Shown in pieces: positions 61,777 to 64,000 of a stretch of 64,000 nt of DNA. Within the stretch, counting starts at the first letter, position 1; each line of letters opens with the position of its first letter. The notes beneath the pieces are model-generated. The model saw nothing but the letters and a program-made list of their open reading frames with translations, was not told the origin of the DNA and searched no databases. The position numbers and the translations under genes are program-made. Origin of the DNA: Fluviicola sp. (GTDB lineage: Bacteria > Bacteroidota > Bacteroidia > Flavobacteriales_D > Crocinitomicaceae); the NCBI RefSeq assembly GCF_029266855.1, contig NZ_JAQSWB010000007.1:226390-290389 (forward strand). Reading direction: 5' to 3'.

Positions 61777-63067
61777 GCGAATACGAAAGTACATAAAGCT
61801 TTTGGCGTTGAAAAGTATTATTTTGCTTTTCCTGGCTTCATGTGCCCCGAATAAAAACACTTCCGGGACTGTAGCCGCTAACCCGAACTCGGAAAAAACA
61901 AGAGAATATCCTGTCATTCAACCCATTGATGATGAGATCCGCTACGATGCCTACGGGGTGGAAAAACTGCCTCGTTTACAGCTGGGAAATGCCCGCATGG
62001 ATCTGTACCTGGATTCCTTAAGAGGTAAAAGGGTAGCTATTGTGGCCAACCAGTCTTCTACTCTTGGCGACGATCATTTGGTGGATACTTTATTGTCACT
62101 TGGGATCCAGATCCAGAAAGTTTTTGCCCCGGAACACGGTTTCAGGGGAACGGCAGATGCAGGAGAAAAAGTATGGAGTCACAAAGATCCTGTCACCGGT
62201 TTACCGATCGTCTCACTTTACGGAAGCAATAAGAAACCCCGTGCCGATCAGTTGTGGGACGTAGATATTGTCCTATTCGACATCCAGGATGTGGGAGTGC
62301 GTTTCTATACCTATATTTCCACACTGCATTACGTGATGGAAGCATGTGCCGAAAACAATAAACCGCTCATTGTACTTGATCGCCCGAATCCGAATGCACA
62401 TTACGTAGACGGCCCGATCCTGGATAAGGATCAAACATCGTTTATCGGGATGCACCCCGTTCCGATCGTTTATGGAATGACTATCGGCGAATACGCATTG
62501 ATGGTCAACGGGGAATTTTGGCTGCACAACAATGTAACCTGTCAGATGTATATTGTTCCATGCCGCAATTACACCCACAAAACAAAATTTGAGATCCCCA
62601 TCCCTCCTTCCCCCAACCTTCGGACGGACCTGGCAATCAACCTCTATCCAAGCTTGTGCTTTTTTGAAGCCACAACCGTAAGTATCGGAAGAGGAACCGA
62701 GCGCCCTTTTGAAATGTACGGTCACCCGGATTTCCGAAATTCCGGCTTCACTTTTGTTCCGATGCCTACAACCGGGGCGAAAGATCCGCTGTGGCAAAAC
62801 CGTACCTGCTATGGTTACGACCTAAGATCCGGTCAGAACAAACGCATGTATGAAATCAACCTGAACTGGCTCATCAATGCCCGCGATCAATTAGCCGACA
62901 GCATTGATTTCATCAACCAGCGCAACTTCTTCGACCGACTGGCAGGAACAACACAATTGCGCTCACAGCTAAAAGCAGGATTGAGCGCAAAAGAGATCAA
63001 AGAAACCTGGAAACCGGGAATCCAATCCTTTATGACCACACGTCAGAAGTATTTGATTTATAAATAA
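61775..63067 (+). CDS. namZ: DUF1343 exo-beta-N-acetylmuramidase (NamZ-like) lipoprotein
   Basis: This 430-residue lipoprotein has lipobox LFLASC (Cys23). The DUF1343/NamZ hallmarks are RVAIVANQSSTLG, the VFAPEHGFRGTADAGEKV motif with the catalytic region, VLFDIQDVGVRFYTYISTLH, VLDRPNPNAHYVDGP and SIGRGTERPFEMYG. NamZ enzymes remove terminal MurNAc from peptidoglycan fragments in recycling. It starts head-to-head with the permease gene at the same CATG. The lipobox sits at a normal distance from this start, although the TTG codon at 61811-61813 could be an alternative start with a shorter signal. Confidence 0.92.
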   Translation: MRIRKYIKLLALKSIILLFLASCAPNKNTSGTVAANPNSEKTREYPVIQPIDDEIRYDAYGVEKLPRLQLGNARMDLYLDSLRGKRVAIVANQSSTLGDDHLVDTLLSLGIQIQKVFAPEHGFRGTADAGEKVWSHKDPVTGLPIVSLYGSNKKPRADQLWDVDIVLFDIQDVGVRFYTYISTLHYVMEACAENNKPLIVLDRPNPNAHYVDGPILDKDQTSFIGMHPVPIVYGMTIGEYALMVNGEFWLHNNVTCQMYIVPCRNYTHKTKFEIPIPPSPNLRTDLAINLYPSLCFFEATTVSIGRGTERPFEMYGHPDFRNSGFTFVPMPTTGAKDPLWQNRTCYGYDLRSGQNKRMYEINLNWLINARDQLADSIDFINQRNFFDRLAGTTQLRSQLKAGLSAKEIKETWKPGIQSFMTTRQKYLIYK

Positions 63068-63124
63068 GAGAAAGCATTGCTTTTGATAAAATCGGATGGT
63101 AATCCGTTACTAAAAATTGCTTCA

Positions 63125-63164
63125 CCTTTACTAACGCGAGGCTCAGACTCGTGTCTCTGCTAAT
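63125..63164. repeat. 40-bp intergenic direct repeat, copy 1
   Basis: This begins CCTTTACTAACGCGAG and ends CTGCTAAT. It matches the copy at 63394-63433 at 33 of 40 positions in the same orientation, 269 bp apart. Confidence 0.6.
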
Positions 63165-63393
63165 TATAAAATACCTGACTCAATTCGAATGGAGGGTTTA
63201 CTCTTCGGAGTGAAAATTTGATTCTTAATTGAGGTATCGATACCAGCGGACACAAGCCCAATTACCCGACGGGAGAAAACGTTATAGAATAGCCAAAATC
63301 ATTACACAACCTTCAGGATGTCCGAAAAAAAACGACAGCCAACCTGTTGCGGTTATCAATCCCGGAAAGTGCTAAGTTTTGGATCCTGATCCC

Positions 63394-63433
63394 CCTTTAC
63401 TGACGCGAGACTCGGGCTCGTGTCCTTGTTAAT
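63394..63433. repeat. 40-bp intergenic direct repeat, copy 2
   Basis: This begins CCTTTACTGACGCGAG and ends TTGTTAAT. The centre (CGAGACTCGGGCTCG) is partly self-complementary. Copy 1 is at 63125-63164. Confidence 0.6.
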
Positions 63434-63470
63434 AGATTGATTCCCCGCAATTCATCAAAGTGTATAAAAT

Positions 63471-63504
63471 AAAAGCGGCGATTCCATATGGAACCGCCGC
63501 TTTT
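63471..63504 (-). terminator. Terminator of the right-edge T9SS gene
   Basis: AAAAGCGGCG (63471-63480) pairs with CGCCGCTTTT (63495-63504), then TTCC (63482-63485) with GGAA (63490-63493) and one A-C mismatch, around an ATAT loop. On the minus strand T-rich sequence follows. It lies 19 bp past the stop at 63523. Confidence 0.8.
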
Positions 63505-63522
63505 CTATTTATTAATGTTCAA

Positions 63523-64000
63523 CTATTGTTTCACCAATCGTTGGGTATGATTACCTGAAGTTGTTAGGATGTTCACCAGGTAAACTCCTCTTTCAAAGGC
63601 TTCAACTGAAAGCACTTCTCCGGTTTGAGCATGGTCAACAGTCATCACGATTTTTCCTTTTGCATCATAGATAACAATGGAAGCTTCGTTCGTACCTGTA
63701 AAGGTAACCGTCACATAGTCCTGTGTCGGATTCGGAGTCAACGTAACCTCAAATGAAGTCTTGTTTTCGTCTAATCCAACCTGATCGATAACCACACAGT
63801 TTGATGTATCACTACATGAACCGTTTGTAACGATCACAGCATAAGAACCATTGGAAGTTGCCGTAAAGCTGGCATTCGTTTCACCTGCAATTACTTGCCC
63901 CGAACAATTAATCCATTGGTAAGTACCTGTTCCTGTAGCTTGTAAAGTAATTGCATCCAAAGATGTAATTCCGGCTACCGGAGTCGTAACAATCGTTAAA
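63523..64000 (-). CDS. T9SS type A surface protein (partial, N-terminus outside window)
   Basis: The minus frame is open from the stop at 63523-63525 to the right edge. The apparent start near 63960 is only a TTG inside the frame, and the coding continues (TTPVAGITSLDAI...). About 158 residues are visible. An Ig/SprB-like module (YQWINCSGQVIAGETNASFT, a GSYAVIVTNGSC strand) is followed by a type A sorting domain (VTLTPNPTQDYVTVTFTGTN, IVIYDAKGKIVMT, GVYLVNILTTSG, ending QRLVKQ). It is therefore a secreted cell-surface protein whose main domains lie outside the window. Confidence 0.88.
   Translation of the reverse strand, partial: LTIVTTPVAGITSLDAITLQATGTGTYQWINCSGQVIAGETNASFTATSNGSYAVIVTNGSCSDTSNCVVIDQVGLDENKTSFEVTLTPNPTQDYVTVTFTGTNEASIVIYDAKGKIVMTVDHAQTGEVLSVEAFERGVYLVNILTTSGNHTQRLVKQ

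Larger units (their letters stand above)
63068..63522. other. Intergenic region with direct repeats
   Basis: This 455-bp gap has no supported gene. It contains the 40-bp repeats described separately, a degenerate inverted fragment near 63245-63262 (GGACACAAGCCC) and the terminator of the next gene. Everything else is unremarkable. Confidence 0.5.

Noticed and set aside
1..64000. tRNA, rRNA, transposase, integrase or plasmid/phage genes
   Set aside because: No T-arm GTTCRAnYC context in a cloverleaf, no rRNA-like text and no recombinase motif was seen by eye; a tRNAscan or Rfam search would be needed to exclude small RNAs.

Overview
The window reads as a contiguous piece of a Bacteroidota chromosome, most likely order Flavobacteriales and perhaps a Fluviicola/Crocinitomicaceae-type organism. 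This placement is an inference from gene content. The evidence is: several very long secreted proteins with type IX secretion (T9SS) C-terminal sorting domains of both type A and type B; a PorP/SprF gene next to a PorE-like TPR/PD40/OmpA gene; a SUF iron-sulfur system; promoters with the Bacteroidota -7 box TAnnTTTG; and few Shine-Dalgarno sequences. No rRNA, tRNA, CRISPR array, transposase or phage gene was recognised.

Layout. Positions 1-1461 (minus) hold a secreted protein with a P-domain-like region, cut by the left edge, and a small secreted companion. Positions 1715-13464 carry the SUF machinery in two plus-strand blocks, sufABCD and sufS-sufE-MIP18 protein. They are separated by tlyA, a secreted subtilisin-like protease and a three-gene minus-strand operon (lipoprotein, ECF sigma factor, anti-sigma/beta-barrel protein). 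Next come fabF and a minus-strand run of a hydrolase, a DUF2279 protein and a membrane-YceI fusion. Positions 18413-20218 hold a CpsB/YwqE-type phosphatase and rfbB. Positions 20536-28958 hold two large T9SS surface proteins flanking a membrane-bound TPR/LuxR-type regulator. Both surface genes have a near-identical direct repeat upstream, which suggests a small local regulon.

Positions 29118-44436 are an exopolysaccharide/O-antigen locus. The minus-strand part makes nucleotide sugars: a WbpA/B/D/E-like set for UDP-2,3-diacetamido-glucuronic acid, plus UDP-glucose dehydrogenase and UDP-xylose synthase. The divergent plus-strand part holds a glycosyltransferase, a Wza-like export lipoprotein, a Wzc-like tyrosine kinase, rfbC and a WecA/MraY-type initiating transferase, followed by a lytic transglycosylase. 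The phosphatase at 18413 is a natural partner of the Wzc kinase. A PBP4-type DD-peptidase sits between the two halves.

Positions 44461-47307 encode UvrA. Positions 47363-56808 hold a small membrane protein and then a giant 1890-residue adhesin with Ig-like and thrombospondin type-3 repeats, followed downstream by PorP/SprF and a PorE-like protein, which looks like a dedicated export and anchoring module. The right end (57192-64000) has a LOG-family hydrolase, waaA (Kdo transferase), an outer-membrane-like protein, a LolC/E-type permease with an enlarged periplasmic domain, a NamZ-type muramidase that starts head-to-head with the permease, and the C-terminal end of another T9SS protein.

Intergenic regions carry several dispersed hairpin repeats and clear terminators. 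The items most worth a second look are the paired direct repeats around the TPR/LuxR regulator, the sigma/anti-sigma/barrel operon with its duplicated cytoplasmic module, the adhesin-PorP-PorE module, and a hairpin family with a shared core at 13.5 kb and 32.1 kb.
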